In this document: positions 53,561 to 64,000 of the stretch, in pieces
Layout: every line of letters starts with the position of its first letter
Numbering within the stretch: the stretch's first letter is position 1
DNA from: Laccaria trichodermophora
Lineage: Eukaryota > Basidiomycota > Agaricomycetes > Agaricales > Hydnangiaceae
Length of the DNA: 64,000 bases
Direction: 5' to 3'
NCBI GenBank assembly: GCA_018417955.1
Contig: JACTVC010000022.1
Span: 868,001 to 932,000 of the forward strand
Position numbers and translations under genes: made by a program
Notes under the pieces: generated by a model
The model's input: only the letters and a program-made list of their open reading frames with translations
What the model was told of the DNA's origin: nothing
The model's database searches: none

Positions 53561-53720
53561 GTCTGACATACAGAGTGTCTTAGCGAGGCACTGATTGCCT
53601 CTGAACTGCGCTCAACGTGCAGAGCGTCTTGTACACATGGCGGTCCGCTGTGGGCTAAGACCCCCATGTGCAATTGCGCCTGACGTGCAGAGCGTCTTAC
53701 ACTCGACGTGCAGAGCACTA
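53560..53720. repeat. Four degenerate copies of a ~25-50 bp unit
   Basis: The core ACGTGCAGAGCGTCTTA occurs with changes at about 53570 (ACATACAGAGTGTCTTA), 53616, 53682 and 53705. Spacing is irregular. It may be a regulatory or 5' region of the neighbouring LINE. Confidence 0.55.
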
Positions 53721-53842
53721 TAAGCAGCGCAGACTGCCCAATGTGCACACCTTGTGTGCATGAACCTATGGTTCCATGTCTCCAGTTACGAGCACTTTGC
53801 AGGGAAAGCTCACTTCTCGTCTACGCAGCGTAGCTGAGCGAC

Positions 53843-54200
53843 ATGTCTCAGAACCCCAGCTTGATGCTACGAACACCACCTCTGGCTAGGGGTCGCTGCC
53901 TGCGCTGATGTCGTCCCCGAGAGACAATCAAGTTCGCCTTGGGGAATGGAGGAGGAGGTCGAGAGATTGGGCTGGGAGCGGTATGTCTCAGAACCGCGAG
54001 TGAACGCCATAAACATCTCCTTTGGCTAGGAGTCGTTGCCTGCGTTGATGTGTTCCCCGAGACAGTTGGCGTAACAGTAGTCAAGCTCTCGTTGGGGAAG
54101 CGGGGGTGGAGGTCGAGCGATTGGGCTGGGAGCGATATGTCTCAGAACTGGCTCAACGCCAACAACACTAGGGGTTGTTGTCCGTGTTGATGTCGTAGCA
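53843..54200. repeat. Tandem repeat, about 2.4 units of 140-154 bp
   Basis: Units start ATGTCTCAGAAC at 53843, 53983 and 54137. They share GGCTAGG(G/A)GTCG, GTTCCCCGAGA and GAGGTCGA(G)GATTGGGCTG. The third unit is cut short. No coding signal. Confidence 0.75.
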
Positions 54201-54346
54201 AGGATAAGCAAGTCCATGGCATCGCGTCGTGGCAGAAGGTCGTAAAATGATGTAGAGAGCTCATTGTTGCTCTATCGTCGTCAGAGTGATATTCGTAATA
54301 GTAGACCATGATTTTTCAACCTTTCATCTGACAAATTACCGTCCTA

Positions 54347-54879
54347 TGGTGCACGTCACCTAGCCACCGCTACTTTGGACAGCGGCCAAATGGGTGGAGG
54401 AATTTTTTTTTTTTGCAATACCCCAGTGGGGCGCCGCAGGCAATTTTCTTTTGACTTGGAAGATGCATTTACACGGTTTTTGCACGATTTTGAGATGCAT
54501 AATAGCATATCTCAGGGAAATATTATACATTAAACTTTCATGAAGAAAATTTAGTATTATTCCCAGTCAAGGGTGGCTGAAATGACCTCAGATCCATTGT
54601 ACATACAGTTTCGCATCTTCTGGAACCAGAACATACCAAGAACATACTGAGGTAGAGAGGATAAGATATGCCATTTTCGGACAATATTACGTAAGCTGGC
54701 CAAATTGGGCTTGTGAATATTTATAACTCCCTCAATTTTGAATATTTTGCCAAACCGTCTGACAGTTTTGTTCTTTCAATCAAATGCATCACTTTTGTAA
54801 AAGGAATAAGGAAAGGGGTCAGATTTGGACTGTCAATATCCTTTGTACAAAAGTAGCGGTGACTAGGTGACGTGCACCA
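54347..54879. mobile_element. TA-flanked MITE, same family as 18548-19769
   Basis: Ends TGGTGCACGTCACCTAGCCA and reversed TGGTGCACGTCACCTAGTCA have TA on both sides (54345-54346, 54880-54881). At 533 bp it is shorter than the other copy but shares its right ~220 bp (AACTCCCTCAATTTTGAATA) and its first ~50 bp. Confidence 0.8.
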
Positions 54880-54881
54880 TA

Positions 54882-55616
54882 CTCAAGATTCGTGGGCTTA
54901 CTTATCTTGAACCTTACATAATCAGTGACTGTTAGGATTTGCGGTCACTGGCAGTCCAATGGCAGTCGCATGAATCATTTGCAGAGCACAGAGGTGAGTC
55001 GAGGTAGTATGTTATGTTTCGGTTTCACGAGATCTAACTTTGTCCGGCTTCGTGTGAAGGCATCGCAAGAAACATCTAGATTTTGTAGTACTTACGCACA
55101 TCTACGCCTACCCACGCCTTCCAACGAAAGCCGGCTAACTTTCAGCACGCCTTTCTGATTCTTCCCAACTCTACTTCATCGAAACCGAAACACGCGTTGG
55201 CAGTAGACCTAAGTACATGCCATTCGGAGACAAAAGCAGCGCGAGTTCAACACTTCGTTTTCCAGTCCTTGTCCCATTAAAGGAAATCAGAAGATCGCAC
55301 TGCACTCCTTTTCTTTTCTGGGAATCCAACACCACGGTTGAAGGAGTCCCTTCCTCTTGTACTCGCTTTAGGGAGGCCAGCCTCTCGAGGGAGCCCTAAA
55401 GATGGCAATGCACGCTTTTCTGACGATGATCCACCATCTATTCAAGCCGCCGCTCTACTCTCCGGACGCGTAATACCCTTCTCTAAAGGATTCGCACCAC
55501 TATGGGCGTCAGAAGAAGACACGCGCTTTTAAAGAAGCTGAAGAAATCTGTCTCAAAGCGAGCCCACTGTTTATAAGAGCCACCTGGTGCGGCTCTGGTC
55601 AATATCATCCCTTTGC
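54882..55616. other. Intergenic, upstream of the second Mx-like gene
   Basis: ORFs at 54925-55158 and 55217-55532 lack family motifs. The last ~200 bp should hold the promoter. Nothing else is seen. Confidence 0.4.
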
Positions 55617-58464
55617 ATGTCTGATTCTAGCTTTTCTGATAGCGATATAGCTGCGTTTATGTCTCCTATCGCTGCCGACGATAATGCTGCCAACTACGCT
55701 GGTGTTGGTCTTTCCAACCCAAAGCTATCACACGGTCGCCGCCAGATGCTCGACCTTGTGAATCGTCTGCATAGCACAGGGCAAGTCCGGGTTCCTGTCC
55801 CGCCAGTTAACAGCTCACAATTTTTTGCCTTTAGCGTCCAGGTCGACATCGATCTCCCGCAAATTGCGGTCATTGGTTCACAAAGTGCTGGCAAGTCGTC
55901 TCTGATTGAATCAATCTCAGGAATCACGTTGCCACGTGCTGCTGGGACTTGCACTAGGTATGTATCCTCTACTCTTTATAAGACCGTTTCCATTTGAACG
56001 CTGTCCTAGGTGCCCAACGGAGTGCCGTCTCTCACGCAGTGACAACCCCTGGCAATGCGTCGTATCTCTACGGTTCATAACGGATGAGAAAGGCCAGCCT
56101 CTCGGACAAGCTCGAAATGAGCCCTTTGGAGCTACGATCACCAACAAAGCTGACGTTGAAGGTCGAATTAGGCGTGCACAACGCGCCATTCTGAATCCTA
56201 AGAAACCCCGGAAACATTTTTTGGACGGAGAGGACGAGGACGGGCTGGACTCCGAGCTCAGTTTTTCAAACAACTGCGTTTCGCTTCAAATCAGTGGTCC
56301 AGACGTTGCTGACCTATCTTTTTGCGATCTACCTGGTTCGTGTTTCCGCCTCATTTGTTCCCTTGGTCATATTGATGTGTTATTCTAGGGTTAATTGCAA
56401 GTGTGAGCAGCACCCGAGGAAGCGCGAACGACATCGCCCTCGTCGAAGGTCTTGTCACGTCTTACATCAAGAAAACAAGTTGTATCATTCTTTTGACTGT
56501 AGCTTGTGAAAGTAAGCTGTTCTTTGCACCCTGTTCCGCAGCATACCGAGATTCATGCAATTAGCCGACTTTGAGAATCAAGGCGCCCACCGTCTCGCGA
56601 AGCAGCACGACCCAGAGGGTAAAAGGACGATTGGTAAGATAACAGATTATTTCAGCGCTAATCATTGTTTACGAATTTACTAGGTGTCCTCACAAAGCCA
56701 GATCGTATCCCCACCGGCGAAGAAGCCAATTGGCTTCCTTTCATCCGGAATGAAAAGGAACCCTTAGAGAACAACTGGTATTGCGTGAAACAGCCCAGTT
56801 CCAATGAAATCAAACAGAAAATGACGTGGTTTGGAGCTCGCCAAAGTGAGGATGAGTATTTCAGCATGAAGGCGCCATGGTCGGAGCTCGACAGGGTTTA
56901 TCAAAAATACCTCCGCACATCAAACTTGGTTGACCGCCTCAGCTCGATATTGTCTGATCTTATTTCCAAGAGGTAGGGGCCACGAAGTCAACAAATTGTC
57001 CAAATTGATCATATCGTTTTGTAGGCTGCCACAAATTCAAGATGAACTGGAGAAATCGATCTTCAACGCACGCCAGGCTGTATCCGCTCTTCCAAAGGAA
57101 CCGTCAAATGACCCTCTCAACGAGATCGTCACTATGCTCCATGTTTTCACGAACGATATTTCCAAACACGTTGAGGGTATTCCTGATGAAGATGGCCTCC
57201 TCCAGTCAGTCCGCCCTGCCCAGGAGCGATTCCGTTTGGAGATACGTAAAACTGCGCCCAACTTCCGTCCGTATGAGAGGAAGTACGCTGGGCGAAGGCA
57301 TGTGTCGAAGGTGAAGTTTCTTACCAATGAGGAGGGCCACGACGAAGTTGAGGGTAGTGAGAGTGATGAAGACGACCTGGAGAAAGAGTTAGTCGTTTCA
57401 CAGCAACAGCGTCAAGGCCCTGGCGAAATCATTTGCATAGATGAGGTCCTTGAGATGGCGCAACGGTAGGTCACCATCCCTTCTTATCCTTTTTAACGGG
57501 TACTGATTATGAACCGTAGCGCACGTACCCGTGAACTGCCCGGAAACTACCCTTTTGTCGTTCAGCAGTCGTTCATTGGCAAAACGATCCAGAAATGGCA
57601 CTTCCCTTCTCAAATTTTGGTCAAAACTGTTCATGCCCTCGTTATGGAACATTGCAAAAAACTTGTTATGGAGCATTTTAGCCATTTTGGTCAGGGTACT
57701 CTGGAGCAACGTGTGAAGTCAGTTTCCGCTCCCTTGATCTGATATTTAACGATTGACCGGACGGTCAGAACTATCATTCAGAAACATGTCAATGAGTGCC
57801 TCCAACGCGCGGAGGAGCGGATCGAATGGCTCTTGAAGCTTGAAGACCGGCCTTTCTCCTTGAACACACACTACCTCGCGGACTACAAGGACAAGTTTTA
57901 CTCGTACTACAAGGGAGCTCGAGAGAGAGACGAAAAGAGCGACTTAATGAAACTCATCAGTAACTACCGCACAAGCAGCAATACGGTAAAATCTACCCCA
58001 ACATCCGGCGATCCAGCTCCTACGGGATTGGCTAAAGTCCTTACTGGATTGGCGGAGATGGGCTTGGCTGGGATCAAGCCAGAGGACATCCCTAAACTTT
58101 TGCCATCGGATCAGATGGAACCCGCTATCCACATCATGTCCGACGTTCGAGCATATTTCCAAGGTGAGTCTACCTTCTTTTCGCTCTTTGGTTGAGGTTG
58201 AACATATAACGCCGCCTAGTTGCCTACAAACGCATTGCCGACAACGTACCTCTGGCCGTCGACTTCGAGCTCGTTCGGGGGGTTGAACGAGATCTTCTCA
58301 AGACGCTGTACATGACGTTAGGCATAAACGGTCCTGATGGACACCGCATTTGCAAGGAGCTCGCACAGGAAAGCTCACATATTGCTGATCGTCGTGCTGA
58401 TCTGAAGAAGAAACTCGAGAGGCTGGAATTCGCGAGCTCAGAGCTCATGCATATTGGCGTTTGA
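55617..58464 (+). CDS. Mx/dynamin-like large GTPase, paralog 2
   Basis: Ten exons: 55617-55780, 55835-55957, 56010-56335, 56389-56511, 56565-56633, 56684-56972, 57025-57465, 57520-57717, 57769-58163, 58220-58464; 2373 nt, 790 residues, all phases fitting. It starts MSDSSFSDSD, with a ~30-residue acidic leader before [20 protein letters not shown]1 [10 protein letters not shown]3 DLPG and G4 TKPD are intact. The stalk keeps [16 protein letters not shown] and [15 protein letters not shown]. The end is IADNVPLAVDFELVRGVERD. Introns occupy the same positions as in the other two paralogs. The first intron reads GCAAGT...TTTAG, a GC-AG intron where the others have GT. The acidic insert after KFLTNEE is Glu/Asp/Gln-rich and 12 codons shorter than in paralog 1. 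It is closest to paralog 3 by eye. Confidence 0.9.
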
Positions 58465-59203
58465 CTCTCATTTTGATACCCCGTAGTAATCTTGGATCTT
58501 GTAGCACTTTTACGGAGTATTTTGGCAACTTCAGTACCCCTCAGAATACAAATCCTGTTCAAATCCGTATTTTTGGATCCAGGCTGTATGGCGTACTTGG
58601 AGATAGAGTACTTACATAATAGACAAACACCGAACTTGCACCAAACATTGCAGCAATATCGATTTCTGCCCTTCCGACCCGTCCAAAACGTTCAGCGCTG
58701 ATTATCTGGAGTCTAACCTTAAAAAAAACTAACTTTTGGCTCACGGCGACTTGGATCAGGCGCCGAAAGGACACGCGGAGCTCCGTCCACATAGTCTCCA
58801 CTGGCTTCCGAGTCCCTCGTTCACAATGCAGTATCGGGTTACTTACACTATTCATACCAGCGGTAAAACGGTACAGAAAACATGTCTTATATGGAGCTAG
58901 TGAACCTAACTATCTCTCGACTTTCGACTATATTATCATTGGCGCCCATACCTTCAAATTCACTTGCGGAAACGCCACCATCTTTTTCTACGAATCCAAG
59001 CTTCACAGTTGTTTTTGAGGCTGTTGCTACGCAATTGGCCCTCGACCCTCGACCCTCAATTATGACTCGACTCAAAAAGCTAAATGACCGCCCCGTTTCC
59101 AGAGTTAAGCTTGCGATAAGCGCCTCAAAAGCCTTTTAAACCAGTTGTCCGGTTGCGATTTCAAAAACTCTCAGTCTTTCATATTCCACACCTCTCCGTC
59201 TGC
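58465..59203. other. Intergenic between Mx-like paralogs 2 and 3
   Basis: No gene or repeat is recognised in these 739 bp. They hold the terminator side of paralog 2 and the promoter of paralog 3. Confidence 0.4.
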
Positions 59204-62107
59204 ATGCCAAACCTCGATACAAGTGTCTCCCCCAGCGGGTTCGAATCCATGGATATTTCACCCCCACGATCTGGAAGCGTAGAATGTGTCGGAGATGGTG
59301 TCGGTTTGTCAAACCCCCAGTTGTCTCATGGCAGACGTCGAATGTTGGATCTTGTGAATCGTCTGCATAGCACCGGGTAATTACCTCTCACTCATCAAGA
59401 TTGTGGGTACTTGACTGACATCCCTACCTCCGAAGTGTTCAGGTTGATATTGACCTTCCGCAAATCGCGGTCATCGGGTCTCAGAGTGCTGGAAAGTCTT
59501 CGCTGATTGAATCAATCTCTGGTATTACTCTGCCTCGCGCCGCTGGAACATGCACGCGGTCAGCATTCTTTCCATGAAGTGCCGTATTTCTGCTGACTTG
59601 ATGTCGACAGTTGCCCAACCGAATGTCGACTTTCGCGCTCTGAAGAAGCCTGGAAGTGTATCGTATCGCTTCGTTTCATTACTGACAACAAAGGGCAACC
59701 TCTTGGTCAAGCCAGGAACGAAACTTTTGGCGCTACGATCTTCAACAAAGCTGAAGTAGAAGATCGCATCAAACGCGCTCAGCGTGCTATACTCAATCCC
59801 AATAAACCTCGCAAAACTTTCCTAGAAGGTGACGACGAAGACATCCAGGACTCCGAGCTGAGCTTCTCCAACAACTGTGTAACCCTTCAGATCAGCGGGC
59901 CAGATGTGGCTGATTTATCCTTTTGTGACTTGCCTGGTGTGTTGCCTGTCAGTTGTCTTTTTCGGAGCTTAATTCTACTGCGGTTTGGTTCAGGTTTGAT
60001 AGCCAGCGTCAGTAGCTCTCGAGGAAGCTCAAGCGACATCTCCCTCGTCGAAGGGCTGGTGACCTCATACATCAAGAAGCCGTCTTGTATCATTCTGCTG
60101 ACTGTCGCATGCGAGAGTGCGTCATTGCAGTCATGCTCCATGGTCGCGCTCGTGTTTGACATTGATATTTCACAGCCGACTTCGAAAATCAGGGTGCACA
60201 TCGCCTCGCCAAGCAGTACGACCCGGACGGAAAGAGAACCATCGGTAATGATTTCGCCTTTACTTTTCCTACAGCACCTAACATCGACACATGTCCACAG
60301 GAGTTTTGACGAAGCCAGATCGTATTCCCGTGGGCGAGGAGGCCAATTGGCTTCCTTTCATTCGAAATGAAAAGGAACCGCTCGAAAACAACTGGTATTG
60401 CGTCAAGCAGCCCAGCTCGAACGACATCAAGCAGAAAATAACGTGGACTGAGGCTCGCAGACGGGAAGACGAATATTTCAGCATGACTGCTCCTTGGTCC
60501 GACCTCGATACCATGTACCAGAAGTATCTGCGCACATCAAACCTGGTTGAACGCCTGAGCTCAATTCTGTCTGATCTCATTTCAAAGAGGTGAGCCTTCT
60601 AGCTAAGCGACTTTCCAAATATGACCTTCATCATTTAACAAACCTACAGGCTACCCCAAATTCAAGACGAATTGGAAAAATCCATTTTCAAAGCACGAGA
60701 GGCTCTGAATGCCCTCCCAAAGGCCCCTTCCAACGACCCTCTCAATGAAATCGCCACGTTGCTGCACGTTTTCATCAGTGATGTTTTCCAACATGTCGAG
60801 GGAGTTTCGGATGAAGATGGCCTTCTACAGGTCATCCGTCCAGCCCAAGAGAGATTCCGACGGGATGTTCGCTCTACGGCGCCCAGATTCCATCCCTTTG
60901 AACGAAAACATGGCAGCTTGAAGAAAGTTACCAGGCCCAAATTTCTTGCTAATGAGGAACAGAGTGAGATCGAAAGTGAGCCTGAAGATGAGGACTATCA
61001 ATCAGATTTTTTCATTGGTCTCGGTGGGGCGCGAGTTTTGAAGAAACGCAAGCGGGCAGAGGCAGACTTGATATTCATAGACGACGTTTATGACAGGGCA
61101 CATCGGTGACAACGCTCGACCCTTATTCATTTGGCAACACTGACCTATAGAATTTAGGGCACGCACTCGAGAGCTTCCGGGGAACTACCCCTTCGTCGTG
61201 CAAGAGACTTTTATTGCTGCCATCATCAAGGAATGGCGTTACCCCGCCGTCGTTTTATGCAAAACCGTTCACACTCTTATTCTCGAACACTGCAAGAAGC
61301 TGGTGACAAAGCATTTTGCCTTCTTCGGCCAAGGAACTCTTGAGCAGCGCGTCAAGTGAGGGTACTATCTTCTTGTGATCAAGTGGTGCTCACCAGTATC
61401 TGATAATAGGGCTATCGTACAAAAACACGTCAATGAGTGTCTTCAACGTGCCGAGGAGAGGATCAACTGGCTCTTGAAGCTAGAAGATCGCCCCTTTTCC
61501 CTCAACATCCACTACCTCACCGACTACAAGTACAAATTCCTTGCGCATTACAAAGGCTTACGCAAGAAAGACCAGAAGGCCGAGCTGATGGATACCATTG
61601 AAAACTATCGTCCTTCCACGTTGCAAGGTAATTCTAGCCGCACCAGAACAGTCGAACCTCAGGAGACTGGTATCGCAAAAGTTCTCAGTGGGTTGGCCGA
61701 AATGGGACTCCCGGGTATCAAGCCCGAAGACATCTCAAAGCTCCTTCCTCCGGACAGGATGGAGCACGCTCTCGTCATCATGGCCGACGTCCGAGCATAC
61801 TTCCAAGGTCAGCTTTACAGCCCTCTCCGCCATGCAGGCTTACTGATCGTCCTTATCCTCAGTCGCGTACAAACGCTTTGCCGACAACGTTCCCCTGGCG
61901 ATCGATTACGAGCTTGTTCGAGGAATAGAGCGTGACCTGTTGCAGACACTGTACGGAAGGTTGGGCATCAATGGTCCAGAAGGCCAACGCATCTGCAAAG
62001 AGCTTGCCCAGGAGAATCCTCACATTGCCGACCGCCGTGAGGATCTTCAGAAAAAGCTGGAGAGGCTGCGGATCGCAAGCTCCGAGTTGATGCATATGGG
62101 TGCTTGA
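59204..62107 (+). CDS. Mx/dynamin-like large GTPase, paralog 3
   Basis: Ten exons: 59204-59376, 59436-59558, 59611-59936, 59994-60116, 60176-60244, 60301-60589, 60650-61105, 61158-61355, 61410-61807, 61863-62107; 2400 nt, 799 residues, all phases fitting. It starts [12 protein letters not shown]; the longer leader ends in [19 protein letters not shown]. GTPase motifs [13 protein letters not shown] and TKPD are intact. The variable stalk insert after KFLANEE is acidic, then turns hydrophobic and basic ([17 protein letters not shown]), a possible nuclear-localisation-like patch absent from the other two. The tail is [20 protein letters not shown] and ELMHMGA. Exon lengths 2, 4, 5, 6, 8 and 10 equal those of the paralogs. 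Role inferred as for paralog 1: membrane or nucleoprotein remodelling, possibly defence. Confidence 0.9.
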
Positions 62108-64000
62108 GGATGTGTTGTACCTACTTTGAGTGAATATATCGCTACCTTCTTGCCAATCTGCTCTGTTAAGCTGGGAGAAAGCGAATAAATGCAACTTACG
62201 TTTTCCTTTCCCGACGTTCACTGCCTTTCATCTAACCATGTAGAACTTGAGTCAATTCTAAAAAAGTTTCAATGTCGGCAGCTGAGAGATCGGTCCAAAG
62301 GCACTATCAACTCAACTGGGTGAGGCTTGTGCTGTTCCAATTCATGATTTACCATATTGTCATTGATATTGAACCACCGATTAGCACCTGGACGACCAAT
62401 AATGAGATCATGCAAGTTTGGTTCGAGAACTCTCGAGATACATAGTAGCGGCTGTGAGTCCCTTGGTGAGTCCTTACTTACCAAATACGAAATACGGCGC
62501 TCAGACAGTCCGATTTTCCAGTCGACACTTGCATCGAACGGCCAAGCCGAAATCTCCAGTGACCTGGCCGACTGCCTTAATTTCAGACCATTTTTAGCGG
62601 GTAGTAAGACGTCAGCAACATCCATTCCGCCTACGCTGGCCTTCCCTGCCTTTCCTTGCTCGATATATGGGGGAAATATTGAAGCTGCTTGTGGTGCGAT
62701 TGTATGATATTTTCGTAGTTGTGTAAATGCAATTCAAAAACCGTCATGCACATCTTATACCAACAACCTCGAGGGCAATTTTAAACAACAGTCAAAATGA
62801 CCTGACAGGGCTTGTTCGTAACACTGAATCCAATGTTTTCATTGATAGCATCTGGAAAGTTCAAAGCATACACTATCTGCATTCATTAACGGATTGCATC
62901 TGCAAGCCCGAAAAAGCCACGTACTTATACTCTTGGCTGGCATCCTCACTGAGCGAAGGCGTGTGCCATGGAAAGTTTATTGGTTTTATTTTCAGCTCGT
63001 CCGATTTGTGATTCCGCGCGCCAGTGAAGTGCAAGCTGACGTGACGGCGCCATTCCCATCGTGGACGGTGGGAGATATTATGTAATCGGCATAACTTATG
63101 CTCTTGCCAAGCTCTTGCAAACCAACTTGGCCCCTCGGGAGTCGGGTGTTGAACGTTGAACGTTGAACGAGCGCCCCCAAGCGCCTTGGTGTGAGAGGGT
63201 GGGCCATGTCATATTGTATGTCCTAGTCACTTTTATGAAAAGAACCCTAGATCCCGTCGATTTATTGAAATCTAGTGAATTTGTGTTACAGAGAGTCACC
63301 CATTCGACCGTCCGAGTTCAAATCTGTCATTACTTTTTCCCAGAGAATTTGCGTTCCTGACAGTGCGATACCCGATTTGATGTGTTTGCTTGTCCGCAAC
63401 CAGATGTTGCCTTGCGACGTCCTTGAGGCCTTGAGGGATGTGGGGTTGTTCCTCAATCACCCAAAGTGGTTGAACTGACGCGCAAAGCATTCGAAGATAT
63501 CCAATGCGGGGCATGAGGTGCACCTTCCTCTCAAGCTGGCAAAGTCGAGAACACTGCTCTGGTTCGCTTCGCAATCGCTTCTCGTGACCTGCGTTGGTGG
63601 TCTTGGGAGTCACCAGTGGCTATCTTGCACTCTCTCTTCGAATGCTCTTTGGATGATTCGTATATTTAGGGTGCTCGACTCTCCAATACCTTCGCACCGC
63701 CGATAGATCTAGAGCTCGAGCGCCCACCCATCATCCCCTTTCCGCAAGAGAGCACTTGTCCCTGGCCCTGGCTGCCAGAAAATGAAGAGAGCGGGCAGAA
63801 TAAAACTAGCAACTTGCTTACGACTTACATCTGCCTTGCACCCTCGAAATATTCTTCAAAGCAATGCGTTTGGACTATCCCATCACTCGGCCTTTCCCAC
63901 AGAGATGGCGATGGTTTACTCCGCTGTCCTTCGTGGGTGCATTCATTGCTTTGGTGTTTCTATGCATCATAAATGGTAAAGTCTGCGAAATTTCTGAAGG
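62108..64000. other. 1.9-kb right end, no recognised gene
   Basis: Frames of 60-120 codons exist on both strands (for example 62269-62625 minus, 63296-63613 minus), but none carries a known motif or shows a clear intron chain. The only structure I can name is the TIR copy at 63238-63301. Confidence 0.4.
63238..63301. repeat. Terminal inverted repeat copy related to the element at 1728
   Basis: Read on the minus strand from 63301, GGGTGACTCTCTGTAACACA continues AAATTCACTAGATTTCAATA and AATCGACGGGATCTAGGGTT. This matches the first ~62 bp of the 1728-2440 element with about ten changes. The matching opposite end was not found, so this may be a lone or truncated end. Confidence 0.6.

Noticed and set aside
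59234..59248. GGGTTCGAATCC, resembling a tRNA B-box
   Set aside because: It lies in the first coding exon of Mx paralog 3 (Ser-Gly-Phe-Glu-Ser) and no A-box or cloverleaf is present.

Overview
This is eukaryotic, intron-rich DNA from a basidiomycete fungus, most likely a mushroom-forming agaricomycete. The signs are GT-AG introns of about 45-60 bp in almost every gene, short intergenic gaps, and typical agaric families: intron-bearing BTB/POZ proteins, a Plavaka-type transposase relic, indoleamine 2,3-dioxygenase, a DUF1479 protein, an Ifi-6-16-like membrane protein and Mx-like dynamins. I see no rRNA, convincing tRNA or CRISPR array.

Layout. (1) 1-4.2 kb: the start of a Ty1/copia element (LTR, primer binding site, Gag and the beginning of protease) running off the left edge, a terminal-inverted-repeat element, and a decayed Plavaka transposase end. 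(2) 4.5-17.7 kb: a gene island with two BTB-domain paralogs, two microbial-type PARG-family genes (one with canonical signature residues; one single-exon, carrying an N-terminal repeat array and a substituted catalytic motif), an intact IDO gene, and a hypothetical gene whose 5' part is duplicated in inverted orientation on the other side of IDO. (3) 18-34 kb: a transposon graveyard. It holds three non-autonomous elements nested one inside another, each with TA target duplications; a DUF1479 pseudogene; a complete but dead copia element with both LTRs and a 5-bp duplication, whose protease is split by a foreign solo LTR; a ~105-bp tandem array broken up by insertions; a fold-back element carrying a gene-like fragment; and several small MITEs. 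(4) 34-48.4 kb: a housekeeping-like block with an Ifi-6-16-like protein, a hypothetical gene, the very large UTP20 ribosome-biogenesis gene, a hypothetical membrane protein and a geranylgeranyl diphosphate synthase. (5) 48.8-62.1 kb: three tandem, same-strand, intact paralogs of an Mx/dynamin-like large GTPase. All have ten exons at homologous positions (785, 790 and 799 residues). The first two are separated by a truncated LINE, tandem repeats and a MITE. (6) 62.1-64 kb: no recognisable gene.

Functional picture. UTP20 is nucleolar and GGPP synthase supplies prenyl groups for protein prenylation and terpenoids. IDO opens the kynurenine route towards NAD+, and the PARG family acts on NAD+-derived ADP-ribose polymers, so 9.3-16.4 kb is a small NAD+/ADP-ribose-themed neighbourhood (inference). 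The Mx-like triplet is the most striking locus. Homologs of three families that are interferon-stimulated in vertebrates (IDO, Ifi-6-16, Mx) lie within 48 kb; this may be coincidence.

Mutation pattern. Differences between LTR copies and between MITE copies fall largely at CpG positions, and several relics carry TGA where CGA (Arg) would be expected. This is what methylation-driven CpG deamination of repeats would leave. Splice sites, protein lengths and frames were worked out by hand; family calls rest on remembered motif patterns, not searches.
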